A stretch of 64,000 nucleotides of DNA. Origin: Venturia oleaginea. Its lineage: Eukaryota > Ascomycota > Dothideomycetes > Venturiales > Venturiaceae. A program made the translations under genes and the position numbers. A model generated the notes under the pieces. It searched no databases. It was not told where the DNA came from and saw only the letters and a program-made list of their open reading frames with translations. Location of the stretch: assembly GCA_013176395.1 (NCBI GenBank), contig JABMLP010000026.1, positions 372,001-436,000 of the forward strand, written 5' to 3'. This document shows, piece after piece, positions 32,880 to 42,622 of the stretch; position 1 is the stretch's first letter, and every line of letters begins with the position of its first letter.

Positions 32880-34070
32880 ATGTGTATAACCCCTATCTTC
32901 AAGCATACCTGCGGTTGCCGTAAGCCCTTGGAAAGTGGCCTAGAACGCTGTCCTAAAGCCGAAGAAGCCAATCTTGAGCAATGTAATGATGTTAGAGAGG
33001 AGGTTATTGAAGATGTTTATCCGTGTATGGAGTGTCTTGAGAAACAACAAGATGCAGTATTGGAAGAGCAGATGCGTGCTGCTATAGCAGCTTCCGCGAA
33101 TGATTTTAAGAAGAAAGAGGAGGAGGAGGTTGAAGAGGAGGCGCGTGCCGCGATGGCGGCGAGTGCAAAGGATTTCGCGAAGAAAGAGGAAAAAGAGGGA
33201 GGAGAGCAGATACGAGCCGCGATGGCTGCAAGTGTTGCCGATGAAGTCGAACGTGCTGAACAGCAAGAGGAGGAAGAAATGGAGATAATGTTGAAGAAAA
33301 GTATGGAAGGTATTTACCTCGAAGATAGGTGGGAAGTCGATGACATGCAAGATATCTTGAGGGACAGTTATGCAGAATATCGAAAGGCCCAGGAAGATGA
33401 ATTAAGGAAGAAGGGGTTTCTTGGGGAGGGGAGTGCACCGGAGGGAGAGTGGACGAGGAGGGAGACGATTCATGATCGTACTGCCGCCGTTGCTTCTGCT
33501 GCTTCTTCTTCTGCTGGAGCACCAGTACTGCCACCAAATCGTCCAGGATCTAGTCGACCTGGCCCAGTTCGGCCACACAACCTTTTCCCACCACAAGACT
33601 TCCATAACGAGCAGAAAGAGGAGGAAAGAACTAGACTTCTTCCCCTGCCACCGCCGCCTCCTCCCACAACCAAGTCTAAGAGACTTCAAGATTATCCCCC
33701 CAACATCGGTCTCGATGGCCTCCGCCACCCACTAATCCTCTACCACCATATGGCCTGTTCCCACGACATCTCAACCGGAATAGATTACAGCAGAGAGCTC
33801 TCCTCCGATGCGCGAAATACTATCCGAAAACCCATACCTGGAAAGTGTCCGAAATGCGGTGGTAAGGCTCCTCCACCTCTTGAAGCTAGTAATGGAAAGG
33901 GCAAACTTATAGAAACGCTAGTAGAAGAGGTAGCAGGTGGTTCAGGTGGTAACAATGTTTTGCCGCTTGCTCCTGAGCCGGAGGTGGAGAGGGAGTTGAC
34001 GCCTTCTGAGATCAGAGCAAAGAGACTTGCTATAATGGAGAAGGGTAAACACGCTGGTTCTGGTGGTTGA
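32880..34070 (+). CDS. protein with five UIM-like repeats, function unknown
   Basis: One intronless frame of 396 residues. The N-terminus has paired cysteines (CITPIFKHTCGC and CMEC) that could bind zinc. Five motifs with the ubiquitin-interacting pattern acidic-phi-x-x-Ala-x-x-x-Ser follow at about residues 62-76 (EEQMRAAIAASANDF), 85-99 (EEEARAAMAASAKDF), 107-122 (GEQIRAAMAASVADE), 129-143 (EEEEMEIMLKKSMEG) and 152-166 (DDMQDILRDSYAEY). The last two keep the Ser but have Met or Ile for Ala. A Pro-rich linker follows, then a conserved-looking segment (LYHHMACSHDIS..., CPKCGGK) with two more Cys pairs. I infer binding to ubiquitin chains. The acidic repeats could instead be plain coiled-coil, and no enzyme domain is visible. 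Confidence 0.75.
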   Translation: MCITPIFKHTCGCRKPLESGLERCPKAEEANLEQCNDVREEVIEDVYPCMECLEKQQDAVLEEQMRAAIAASANDFKKKEEEEVEEEARAAMAASAKDFAKKEEKEGGEQIRAAMAASVADEVERAEQQEEEEMEIMLKKSMEGIYLEDRWEVDDMQDILRDSYAEYRKAQEDELRKKGFLGEGSAPEGEWTRRETIHDRTAAVASAASSSAGAPVLPPNRPGSSRPGPVRPHNLFPPQDFHNEQKEEERTRLLPLPPPPPPTTKSKRLQDYPPNIGLDGLRHPLILYHHMACSHDISTGIDYSRELSSDARNTIRKPIPGKCPKCGGKAPPPLEASNGKGKLIETLVEEVAGGSGGNNVLPLAPEPEVERELTPSEIRAKRLAIMEKGKHAGSGG

Positions 34071-34464
34071 AAAATTGAGAACAATAAGAGTACGAGAAGT
34101 AAAAGCAATAGCGATAAATTTTTGGTAATTTCCATTTTATGACTCGCCTATTTGAATTCTGAAGACGCAAGACTGGGGATCAGGTCACCGAAAGGCCGCC
34201 TTCCTTGAGAGATAAATAAAGCGCATTTGAAGAAGATCGTGACCATAAAAGCCATGTCATGGAAGATCTGTAGTCTCCCACGCGATCGTGCCCTCTGCGA
34301 CAATTAAATTTGACCTCAGATCCAGTAGAACAGGGACACACTCCACGGCATTTGAGCATTGGCTCTCGCCACTTGATCTTCCTAGAGCTGGAGCCGTGAG
34401 CTTCGTGGCTGCATCAGTCGCTTCTGCGAGAAGTCGTGGAAAATCCCTGCCTCATATGGAAACC
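34071..34464. other. intergenic between convergent genes
   Basis: About 390 bp holding the 3' flanks of the UIM-repeat gene and of the NIF3-like gene. Nothing else is supported. Confidence 0.5.
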
Positions 34465-35845
34465 TCAAATGCCAGCTCTTGATATCACCAAGCCATAAGG
34501 ATCTCGGTCTCGCTCGCTGACCTCTACGGTCACGTACTCGTCCTCCAAAGCGTCGAATAGCTCCTCGCTCACACCCTCCTCCTTCTGCTCTGCCTTTCTC
34601 AGTTGGCTCCATTCCGATTTCACCTTCTCTTCCAATTGTGTCTTGAGAACACTATGCAGAAAGCCTCTTTCTGAGTTCGAGTGGAATAAGGTTATCACAC
34701 ATTGTCCTTTCTCAATTGCCCCGAGTGTCTCGTGATGGCTGAGCTCTCCCGTAAAGAGGAGATCGATGTCTTTCAGGTTCGCGAACATGCTGCCACCACT
34801 GCCAGCGCAAATAGCGACGCTACGGATGGACATGTCCTCTACGCTCTTTCCCTGTGGTATGGCGATCGGGAAGCCTTTAGGATTGCCAACGCCTCGTGCG
34901 ACACGGTCGATGATGGCGGACAGTGGTTGTGGCTCGTTGAAGCGAACGATACGTCCCATGCCTGCGCCTGGAACGTCTGGGATGTCTAAAGCAGTTATGG
35001 GTTTGCGTATATGGCGGGTGGCTCCTCTATAGTATCGTCAGCGTTGACTTTATAGAAATGACTCTGCAATTAGACGCACAGCTTGAGATTTGCATCTTTG
35101 ATCACATCCTTGTGCGAAGGATGATGCTCTAACGTGTATACGGGCCTCCTCTTGTCCACGAAGGGATCTTCTTCGATGGACGCCTTTTCGCTGTCTGAAT
35201 CGCCCTCCTTGTTTTCATCTTCCGCGGCTGTGACGGGCGTCCCACTGACAATATCCGCAAGCCAATCACATATGCCTCCAGGCGCGGCATCCAGAGCTGT
35301 GTGAGGGCTGTATACCTGATTTCTATTAGATAGCTTCCAATCCTGAGCTTAATGCCAAACATACACTGATTCCCTCAGCTGCTAACCTGAGCAGTGACTG
35401 CTGCTGGCTGTTGTCCAATGTGATCGATTTGAGACCTTTGAATATTATAGGATCTGGGGAGAGCTCATCAGAACTGGTAGGGAGCGTTGAAGATCTGCAG
35501 GGCTGACGGACGGTAGGCGACTACTATGGAGTCATTGCGTTCGATTGCTTCGTCTACAACAGCTTTTGTAAGGTCTACGGTGAGGAGCACTGAGTTCATC
35601 TGCCGGCGAAGAGGGTCGAATGGTGCTTCTAGAAGTACTATATACAGTCAGACTATGATCCAATCGTCTGGCAGTAGCAACTTGCGTCCAGTATTGTCCC
35701 AGCTCTTGTCAGCCAGCTTCTCGGGATACCTGTTTGACGGTCAGCCTTGCGATGGCCTGCTCTCAGAGAAAACATATACACACAGCTTGCGCATGGCACT
35801 CACCACGGCCCTGGAGAAGGGCGCCGAGGCGATGTTGGATGGCAT
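34465..35845 (-). CDS. NIF3: NIF3-like (Ngg1-interacting factor 3 / DUF34) protein
   Basis: Six exons (35845-35784, 35729-35686, 35637-35512, 35453-35365, 35315-35080, 35026-34465) join in phase to 372 residues. Conserved blocks: YPEKLADKSWDNTGLLLEAP, VLLTVDLTKAVVDEAI, VVAYHPIIFKGLKSIT, GISVYSPHTALDAAPGGICD, GAGMGRIVRF, ICAGSGGSMF and DLLFTGELSHHETLGA. The last blocks match the metal-binding core of the NIF3 family, which is conserved from bacteria to humans and whose biochemical role is still debated (GTP cyclohydrolase-like proposals, transcription). Introns are 54, 48, 58, 49 and 53 nt. Intron 2 (35685-35638) uses GCAAGT instead of a GT donor; only this splice restores NTGLLLEAP. The acidic linker between the two halves varies in the family. 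Confidence 0.92.
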
Positions 35846-36160
35846 GCTATAGAAGCGACGGAGACTTCTCGCAGACATGCACGATATACACAATTCAGGT
35901 GCAGGATCAACGCAGTAGCCGGGCCACACGGTAGAACCTGGCCCTGCTTGGCTCGAGCGTCCAATTTACTGCTGCAGTAGCTGCAGAAATTGAACGCTTG
36001 CGCTTAGCAGGGCCAGATACCTCAATACAAAGGGTCGGCTCAATACAAAAATGAGGTTGTAGATATCTATTATACAGCGATATCACTACCTAAACGTGGT
36101 ATTAAGTTCTTAGTAGGCGGCGTATTGGAATCTACAGCTTCTACTGTAGATTCAAGTACA
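35846..36160. other. NIF3 promoter side of the repeat island
   Basis: The first ~150 bp should hold the NIF3 promoter. Beyond about 36000 the sequence becomes AT-rich and repeat-like. No gene seen. Confidence 0.4.
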
Positions 36161-36970
36161 TTATCTTTTTTTGCGAGTGCTTTCTACTCCTATTTGAGCC
36201 TTCTCTGCTCTTACTTGTCAGCCATAGCTGCAGCCTTCTTAAGACGAGATGCCTTATTACGAGCCGCCTTTCGACGTAATATCTCTACATCATAGTCTCT
36301 CTTTTTGACACGTAAAGTAGAAGACTCTTGACATGAGTCGCAAACTCTCTTACTATCCTACGGTTATCAAGAACTAGTTTAAATCGCTTAATTACACCCT
36401 TAAACAATACGGCATACAGCCAGCAGACACCTTGAACTTTGACGAGACGGGATTCCGCATAGGAATAGGAGGAACATAATAGATAGTTACCTATACGCCT
36501 CGTTTATCAAGTACCTGGCCGTAGGTGAAGAACGAGAGTCTCTGACTTAAATGGAAGCGATTAGTACGGTTAGCAATGTTATTCCACCAATGCTAATCGT
36601 ACTGGGCAAGAGGCTGTTGGCCAAGTGGTTTGAGAATACGGAGGGTAATCCTAATATGCCAAATAGCTATCTTGTGTCTATTTAACCATAGTTTGGGCTG
36701 CCATGAGCGCCATCGTTTGGCCCATTTGTCACTAAGAGGCTTCGCGTCGGGATCTGTAAGCTATAGGATATGAAAAGTAGTTATTGCAACTGATTTCAGC
36801 GTTGCTCCAAGCCCTAGCATATCTATTCTCTTAATATACTGAACTAGGAGGTTCTCTTAGGCTGGAGATAGTCGCTCGTTACCGCTTTTATAGCCTAGTT
36901 TTGAGGGAATTCCGTTTTTACGTCGATTAAGGCGGTAATAGTTAACATTCATAGCCGCGGGGTACTGTTA
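36160..36970. mobile_element. degenerate pogo/Fot1-type transposase remnants
   Basis: On the plus strand (about 36375-36480) the frame reads FKSLNYTLKQYGIQPADTLN and then FDETGFRIGIGG, the first-Asp block of pogo/Fot1 DDE transposases, ending in a stop. On the minus strand (about 36400-36150) a basic stretch (RRKAARNKASRLKKAAAMAD) resembles the C-terminal tail of the same class, with several TAG/TAA codons where Glu or Gln would fit. The two pieces lie in opposite directions, so either two copies met here or one was rearranged. Further in-frame stops to about 36970 show it is dead. Stop-creating C-to-T type changes fit repeat-induced point mutation. Confidence 0.65.
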
Positions 36971-37043
36971 CAGATCACCTCAAGGCTGAAGAGCAGGGAG
37001 GCAGGACTCGCAAACAAAGAATGGTTGGATAACAAGAAGTTAT

Positions 37044-37374
37044 TGTTAGGACTGATAATGGAGGGGAATCCTTCGAGCACAGGATGAGACTGGGGTCAGT
37101 CCTAAAGGAGAATAGTACGTGCAGAAGTCACGTGATATTCCCACAGTTCCCACAGTTCTTGGCCGTGCCCACAGATCTGAAGGTGTGGGAAGTGTGGGAA
37201 GAGCCAAGAAGTGTGGGAATACACCTTGGCACCCAGAACCAGAAGGGTATATAGGGATGACGCTGGACGGACTTTCCTTTCTCTCTTCGTGGTTATCTCA
37301 TGTTATGTTTCTCACATAGGAGCTTCTTCAACCTACTACAGTAACGACCTTTTACTTAGAAACAATCAAGCACA
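37044..37374. mobile_element. solo LTR (331 bp) with 6-bp target-site duplication
   Basis: The element starts TGTTAGGACTGA and ends CAAGCACA, so the termini are TGT...ACA. It is flanked by AGTTAT on both sides (37038-37043 and 37375-37380). A TATATAGGG box near 37247 and purine/pyrimidine patches fit a promoter-bearing LTR. An internal palindrome (TTAGGACTGA near 37047 and TCAGTCCTAA near 37094) and GTGTGGGAA iterations are notable. No coding DNA of a retroelement flanks it, so it is a solo LTR left by recombination. Copia or gypsy class cannot be told. Confidence 0.7.
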
Positions 37375-37663
37375 AGTTATATGCACACGAAGCAAGCCCA
37401 CCCCCAACCTTCATACTAACCGACAAGCGTTCAGGATTGATCTGAGGATCAAATCGGTTAGACGACAGTTGAATTGGGAGATACATCGGACGGCTAGGAT
37501 CTAGTGAGCCTCCAAAGAACCTGAGAAAGGGAATGTAATTAAGGTAAGTACTTCCAGACTGATATTGCTCTTACCCCAAACCCGCGGATCAGAACAAGAG
37601 AACACAGGTGTCAAGAAGGTCTTGACATAATCAACTGTGTTGAGAAACGAGTTCCCCGTAACA
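37375..37663. other. short unassigned stretch between solo LTR and foldback element
   Basis: About 290 bp without coding signal. The right target duplication of the LTR (AGTTAT) is at its left end. Confidence 0.4.
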
Positions 37664-37820
37664 GGTACGGTCTTTCTAAGCCGTAAACTTTTAAGAGTTT
37701 AGCTGAAACCGTAGAATAACCGCAACTTTACGGTTGCAAAAAAAATACAACTCTATGTTTGCGATTATTCTACGGTTTCAGCTAAGCTCTTAAAAGTTTG
37801 CGGCTTAGAAAGACCGTACC
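37664..37820. mobile_element. 157-bp foldback / MITE-like palindrome
   Basis: Two 62-bp arms (37664-37725 and 37759-37820) are inverted copies with only three differences, all of the C/T type. They flank a ~33-bp loop that itself contains a small hairpin (GCAAC...GTTGC). The outer ends are GGTACGG / CCGTACC. Transcribed, it would fold into a long, nearly perfect hairpin. No clear target-site duplication was found. It may be a foldback element, a MITE, or the core of a larger inverted-repeat element. Confidence 0.8.
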
Positions 37821-38485
37821 CCGCGGCTATGTTGTATTTACGGGTAATTGACGCGACAGTGAGGGTTGAATCTCGAGATAATTCTACTAGAGGCTTAGTA
37901 GGGAGGTGGAATTGGGATTTTGGGTTGAGACGAGGGGAAATAGTGTTGATGTTACTAGGTAGCCAGGGGATTTGGGTTCTAGCGAGTTACTACTAGACCA
38001 GTACCAGTTTGCAAAACTCTACGATTTCGTAGATTTGCTTGTAGATCTCGTAGAATACGTAGATGTAGGGGTGTATACGAGTATAATCTACGCATTCTAC
38101 GAGAATATACTGGAAAATCCTATCTTCATGGTCCAAGAGAATGTTAGCGCGGCTATTCGTATTAGCCAATTAGAAGGCTCTATTTGAGCTTGTAGATCTC
38201 GTAGAGTCCGCGGCCAAAGTTGGCTACGCTCTCTACTTCCTACGTAAAGCCTCTCAACGCGCGATCTACGCCTCGAACCTCGAATCTTATAGTATTCTTA
38301 TAAACTCTCGTAAGACTCGAACTATACGCATAAATTCCCGCGTATTAAGACTCTACCAAGGTTCCGTAGATCTCTTATAACAGAGTTCTCGTACAAGCAC
38401 TTAGTAAAATATTGAACTACCCCACATCGCCAAAACTTCAGAGGACCCCTCCATCACAACGCGAAAAACACAACATTGCGCCGGA
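37821..38485. repeat. CGTAGAT-rich repeat tract with a second foldback
   Basis: Inverted arms 38046-38064 and 38086-38104 (TCTCGTAGAATACGTAGAT type, 19 bp, one mismatch) form a hairpin. An 18-bp direct repeat (GCTTGTAGATCTCGTAGA) occurs at 38037-38054 and 38188-38205. A 71-codon open frame (37972-38187) lies across it and shows no family. The final ~100 bp precede the DPH5 start and should contain its promoter. Confidence 0.6.
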
Positions 38486-39595
38486 ATGCTGTACTTCATT
38501 GGACTCGGCCTAGCCGATGAAAAGGACATTACTGTCAAAGGCCTTGAGATTGTTCAAAAGGCTGAGCGTGTGTACCTCGAGGCATATACCGCCGTACTTC
38601 TCGTTGAAAAGGAGAAATTGGTAAGATTAATGATTTTCATCTCGCAATTGAGTCGCAAACACTACAATCCATACAAATGGACACGAAAATCCATTGAAAA
38701 AATAGACGCTGATCATTCACAGTAGGAACTCTTCTACAACCGCCCAGTCATCCTCGCCGACCGCGAACTGGTCGAATCCTCCTCCGACTCTATCCTAGCA
38801 GATGCAGATAAAAAAGACATCGCATTCCTAGTAGTAGGCGATCCATTCGGGTATATTCCCTCCTCTATAACATCCCACCTTCTCCATATCTCTAACCAGA
38901 ACTCAAACAACAGAGCAACAACGCACACCGACCTCCTCCTCCGCGCCCGCCACCTCAAAATCCCCACCCAAACCCTCCCAAATGCCTCCATCCTAACCGG
39001 CATCGGCTCAACCGGCCTCTCCCTCTACAATTTCAGCCAAACCCTCTCCATGGTCTTCTTCACAGAATCATGGCGTCCAACATCCTTCTATCCGCGCCTC
39101 GTCGAAAACGCAAAAATAGGCCTGCATACCCTCGTTCTCCTGGATATAAAAGTCAAAGAACCAGATTACGAGGTTTTGACCAGGACGGGGAAAATGAGGT
39201 ATTTACCGCCGAGGTATATGACTGTGGCTAGGGCGGCGAGACAGATGGTTGAGGTTGAGGGGGGAGAGGAGGGTGGAGAGGGTGTTTGTGGGGTGGATGT
39301 TTTGGCGGTTGGGGTTGCGAGGGTGGGGTCTGGGGATATGAAGATTGTTGCTGGGACTTTGGGGGAGTTGGCTAGGACGTTGCCGGTGGGGAATGATGTT
39401 GCTGGGGCTGAAGAGGAGGATGATGGGGAAGGAGAGACGAAAGACAACGGCATTGATTTGGGACCTCCGTTGCATAGTCTCGTTATCATTGGTAGGAGAG
39501 GCCATGATCTGGAACGAGATTTCTTGGAAGAATTTGCTGTGGATAAGGCCAGGTTCGTCGAGATTTGGAATAGAGACTATGGGAAACAAGTTTGA
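38486..39595 (+). CDS. DPH5: diphthine methyl ester synthase
   Basis: Three exons (38486-38620, 38726-38850, 38914-39595) give 313 residues; introns are 105 and 63 nt. Conserved blocks are [102 protein letters not shown] and [20 protein letters not shown]. The GDPFGATTHTDL loop binds S-adenosylmethionine. The enzyme methylates the modified histidine of elongation factor 2 in diphthamide synthesis, in the cytosol. The first intron needs the acceptor CACAGTAG, one AG past the first AG. Acidic/Gly insertions near GGEEGGEG and [10 protein letters not shown] lengthen the protein slightly. Coding-strand composition flips from C-rich to G-rich near 39150. Confidence 0.95.
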
Positions 39596-40130
39596 GCAGG
39601 AGGAAGGCGACGAGAGCGTCTGGGGAGCAAGGTCGCAATCAGGGCTCAATACAGCATTAAATTCGGATCAAAACCACGTACTCGAGACATCGAGTATCAC
39701 CTATATATCATATCATGCCACGTCATCTCTCCCCTATCGTGAAACATCCATACATGTTTCCTCTCCACGCTCAATGCAACCATCAAAAATACGCGCATCT
39801 TCATTCCTCCTCCTTCGAAAAGACAAATACCCTCCCGATGCTGCTATTCCGTACCAAAACACAAAACGTTAACTCCTGATATCTCGAGATTATGCTGATG
39901 CGAAACAGTTGGCGTGCATGTGGTATTAATTTTGAACATTGAGAAAGGGTGTATTCGTATACGTCGACGGTCCGTCCTCTGCCGCAAAACCAATCCTTGG
40001 GCTCCCAAGTCGACCGCATCATCGCAATATCTAGTATCGATCTCTACTACACGAAGTCAGCAAGAAGATCCAACGACTCAAAGCCTAAGGAGACCATCCG
40101 CAAAGCCCAATCCCTAACGAACAGTCTTCA
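39596..40130. other. intergenic between convergent genes
   Basis: About 535 bp containing the 3' flanks of DPH5 and of the membrane-protein gene. No gene supported. Confidence 0.5.
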
Positions 40131-40913
40131 TTACTCCCACGAATCACGACTCCCAACAGGCCTTTGCGGATAATCCCCTCCAGCATATAGTTCCGGATCA
40201 ACTTGCCTATACCCACTGCTCCTCCTTCTCCTCTCCCTCCTCGGCGGCGGCGCGGTACTCCCTCCATAACTACTCCCCTCCTCAATGACCTCAACGACAT
40301 CATCCCCATCCACCCGTCTCACACTCGGAGGAGCAGGAGGCGGCGGCGCAGGCGCAGGTGCAGGCGGCTCCCTCCTCTCCTCAACAATCCTCTCACTAAT
40401 GACCGACCTCGGCCTCGGCGGAAAAACCTCCCTCCTCTCCTCCACAATAATCCTCTGAGGCCTCGGACTGCGAGAAGCGCGACGGATCTCTCGAATCTCG
40501 GTCGAGCGAGTAGATCGATGTGATCTCCTCCTTGGTGATCGTGAGCGCCGTCTCGAAACAACGACTTCGTCTTCCTCTGCCACGACGACACCGCCACCCA
40601 GTGGGCCGCCTCCTCGGCTGAGGAAAAATATGAGGAGGAGGAGGAGGATAAAGCCTGCGATGGAGCCTAGGACGATTCCTGCTACGGCGACTGGGGCGGG
40701 TCCGTCGACTTTGTAGGCTGTGGGTATTATGGCTATATTATCTGATTGTCTACGTTGGAGGTGGGGGCTCGTTGTTGTTTCATGATTTGTACTCGAGAAG
40801 GGATTGCGACGCGCGTGGGGTGAGAGACTCGAGAGGGACGCGGAGAGGCGCGGAATGAGCGTGTTTGTATGTTGTAACGAGGGATTTGGTGAGTGTGGTA
40901 ATATTGGAGGCAT
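40131..40913 (-). CDS. single-pass membrane protein with Arg/Pro-rich cytosolic tail
   Basis: One frame of 260 residues. The N-terminal ~70 residues are Ser/Thr/Pro-rich with no clear signal peptide (MPPILPHSPNPSLQ). A strong transmembrane helix (VAVAGIVLGSIAGFILLLLL) follows at about 74-97. The tail has basic RRRSRSPRRRSHRSTRS clusters, repeated RxIVEERRE motifs and Pro/Ala runs, and ends VGSRDSWE. Similar uncharacterised single-pass proteins are common in filamentous fungi. I do not recognise a function. The first ~60 residues could belong to an upstream exon model instead. On the coding strand composition changes from C-rich to G-rich near the middle. Confidence 0.65.
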   Translation of the reverse strand: MPPILPHSPNPSLQHTNTLIPRLSASLSSLSPHARRNPFSSTNHETTTSPHLQRRQSDNIAIIPTAYKVDGPAPVAVAGIVLGSIAGFILLLLLIFFLSRGGGPLGGGVVVAEEDEVVVSRRRSRSPRRRSHRSTRSTEIREIRRASRSPRPQRIIVEERREVFPPRPRSVISERIVEERREPPAPAPAPPPPAPPSVRRVDGDDVVEVIEEGSSYGGSTAPPPRRERRRRSSGYRQVDPELYAGGDYPQRPVGSRDSWE

Positions 40914-41675
40914 GTCTCTACTCCTTGAGGCTCTGGGCCTCAGTGATCGTGCCCGCGATCGCGGAGTTTGTTTGTTGCTTGCGGGATGTTGCGGTCCTTT
41001 CGGGGTGAAGAGAGGCGGAGTTCCTCGGTAACGGCGCAGGTGATCTTTGTGTATCTGACAGTTGCCAGTGATGTTTACATTTGTTTCCTACTCGTGTGGA
41101 TCGAAGGATCTCGGATATTATTGCTGCAGATTGCAATTGAAATGCCCTGACGCAATTAATTGTAGCACGAGTGGTTGGTCAACGAGGCTGGCACGGCTGG
41201 GACCCAGTCCCAGCCACAAACAATGCGCTTAGACAAAATTACCACGAACCTAGATTCCCATCTCCGCCAGATCACATAGAGACCCGTGCTTTGACAGTTG
41301 TCATCCTGGATTGCTACAAAAAGCAAAACATAAACAAAAACATAAACATAAACACACCAAGGCAAGGTACATGGATAAGATATGTCACCTTTCCGCAATG
41401 GGAGAAATTGTATGAGAAATTAAACAATTTTTCTTAGCTATCATATCCTCATCCTCATACAGATTCGTGTCTCTATGCTTCATGTAATAGGGGCTACTGT
41501 ACCTGACAACATCGTTCATCCTTGTAGCTCGTGGTTACGTATGTACTGTCCAGAGCATTGCGCCTATCCTGGAATATCCTAGAACAACATTCATTCGGCC
41601 TATTACGCCGTACGACATGCCACAGACTAGAATACAGTATGCAAGTATGCTCATATAACAATGGTAAAGATGAAA
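40914..41675. other. intergenic stretch
   Basis: About 760 bp: promoter side of the membrane-protein gene and 3' side of the next minus-strand gene. A short ACATAAACA iteration occurs near 41328-41352. No gene supported. Confidence 0.5.
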
Positions 41676-42622
41676 TCAGACGGCAGTGCCTGGGGCGGAA
41701 GGTAGACCTTGCGGTATATGCCCATTCCTGGACTGAGGTCGACGTCCATTGAGTGTATGTGACTGATTGGGGGATGGTGGAGGAAGACGAGGACTGATTG
41801 GTGGAGAACTGATTGGTGGAGGACTGGTTGGTACAGGACTGGTTGTTAGAGAAATGGTTGGTGCAGGACTCGTCGGTAGTGGTGGTGGCACTTCTGATGC
41901 ATTGGATGCGTGTTTCAAAGATTTCGTGCTGATCCTTTTAGTAGTGTCCATCTATGAGAACTCAGAACATACCTCATCGACTTGCGCAAGGTCTTCATGC
42001 TGAAGAGCCCCCTCAAGCCCTTCGATGTGGGCGGTCTGCCGTTACTCTGTTATGAAGCCATCAGTCCTATTCTCAGTACGCCACAATGCCAACATACCTC
42101 TGATTGACTCGATCTCTTATCGTAACTCGTTATGCTCTTGACCGACCCTCCATTGGCCTGATATTGATCAAACCCATTCGTCTCTTCTGACACTTCCGTC
42201 GGCGGCGCCCATCTCTCAGTGTCTCCACACACAACCACGAACCAAGCCACCTTCTCTCCCGGCGCAAGTTTATCCCTCAATTCCACCATTGACGTCCAAG
42301 CCTCGTTTCCCACCCCTCTGCCCCTAGCCTCATCCACATCCACGCCTAGCTTAATTTCATGCACTGTGTCTGCCACATACGCATACGGCTGGCTCTTACT
42401 CTCCGTCCTCTCGTCTGTGGGATCGTATTGCTCAATGAATCGTAGGTGGGGTAACGAGGGCATTATTTCGGGATATTGAGAAGAGAAATTGGCCATGAGG
42501 GTTTCTCCTGTCCGCGGTGCCATTAACCATTCTGCTGCTGCATCGTCGAGGTTCTGAAGGATAATGTGAATGCGGATGAGGGGCCGTGGCCATCGAAAGC
42601 CATGGAGGAGGTAGGTAGGCAT
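41676..42622 (-). CDS. conserved fungal protein with Pro/Ser-rich tail, role unknown
   Basis: Exons 42622-42098, 42046-41973 and 41934-41676 give 285 residues. The N-terminal domain (MPTYLLHGFRWPRPLIRIHI...NLDDAAAEWL...MPSLPHLRFIEQYDP...YVADTVHEIKLGVDVDE...MVELRDKLAPGEKVAWFVVV) resembles a family widespread in filamentous ascomycetes whose name I cannot give with confidence; its alternating strands and final helix could be PH-like. Intron 1 (51 nt) is ordinary and leads to a basic segment (SNGRPPTSKGLRGLFSMK). Intron 2 (41972-41935) is only 38 nt with a GTATGT donor and TACTAAAAG end, so this junction is uncertain. The last exon has repeated SPAP/SPPPISSP motifs. Confidence 0.72.
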
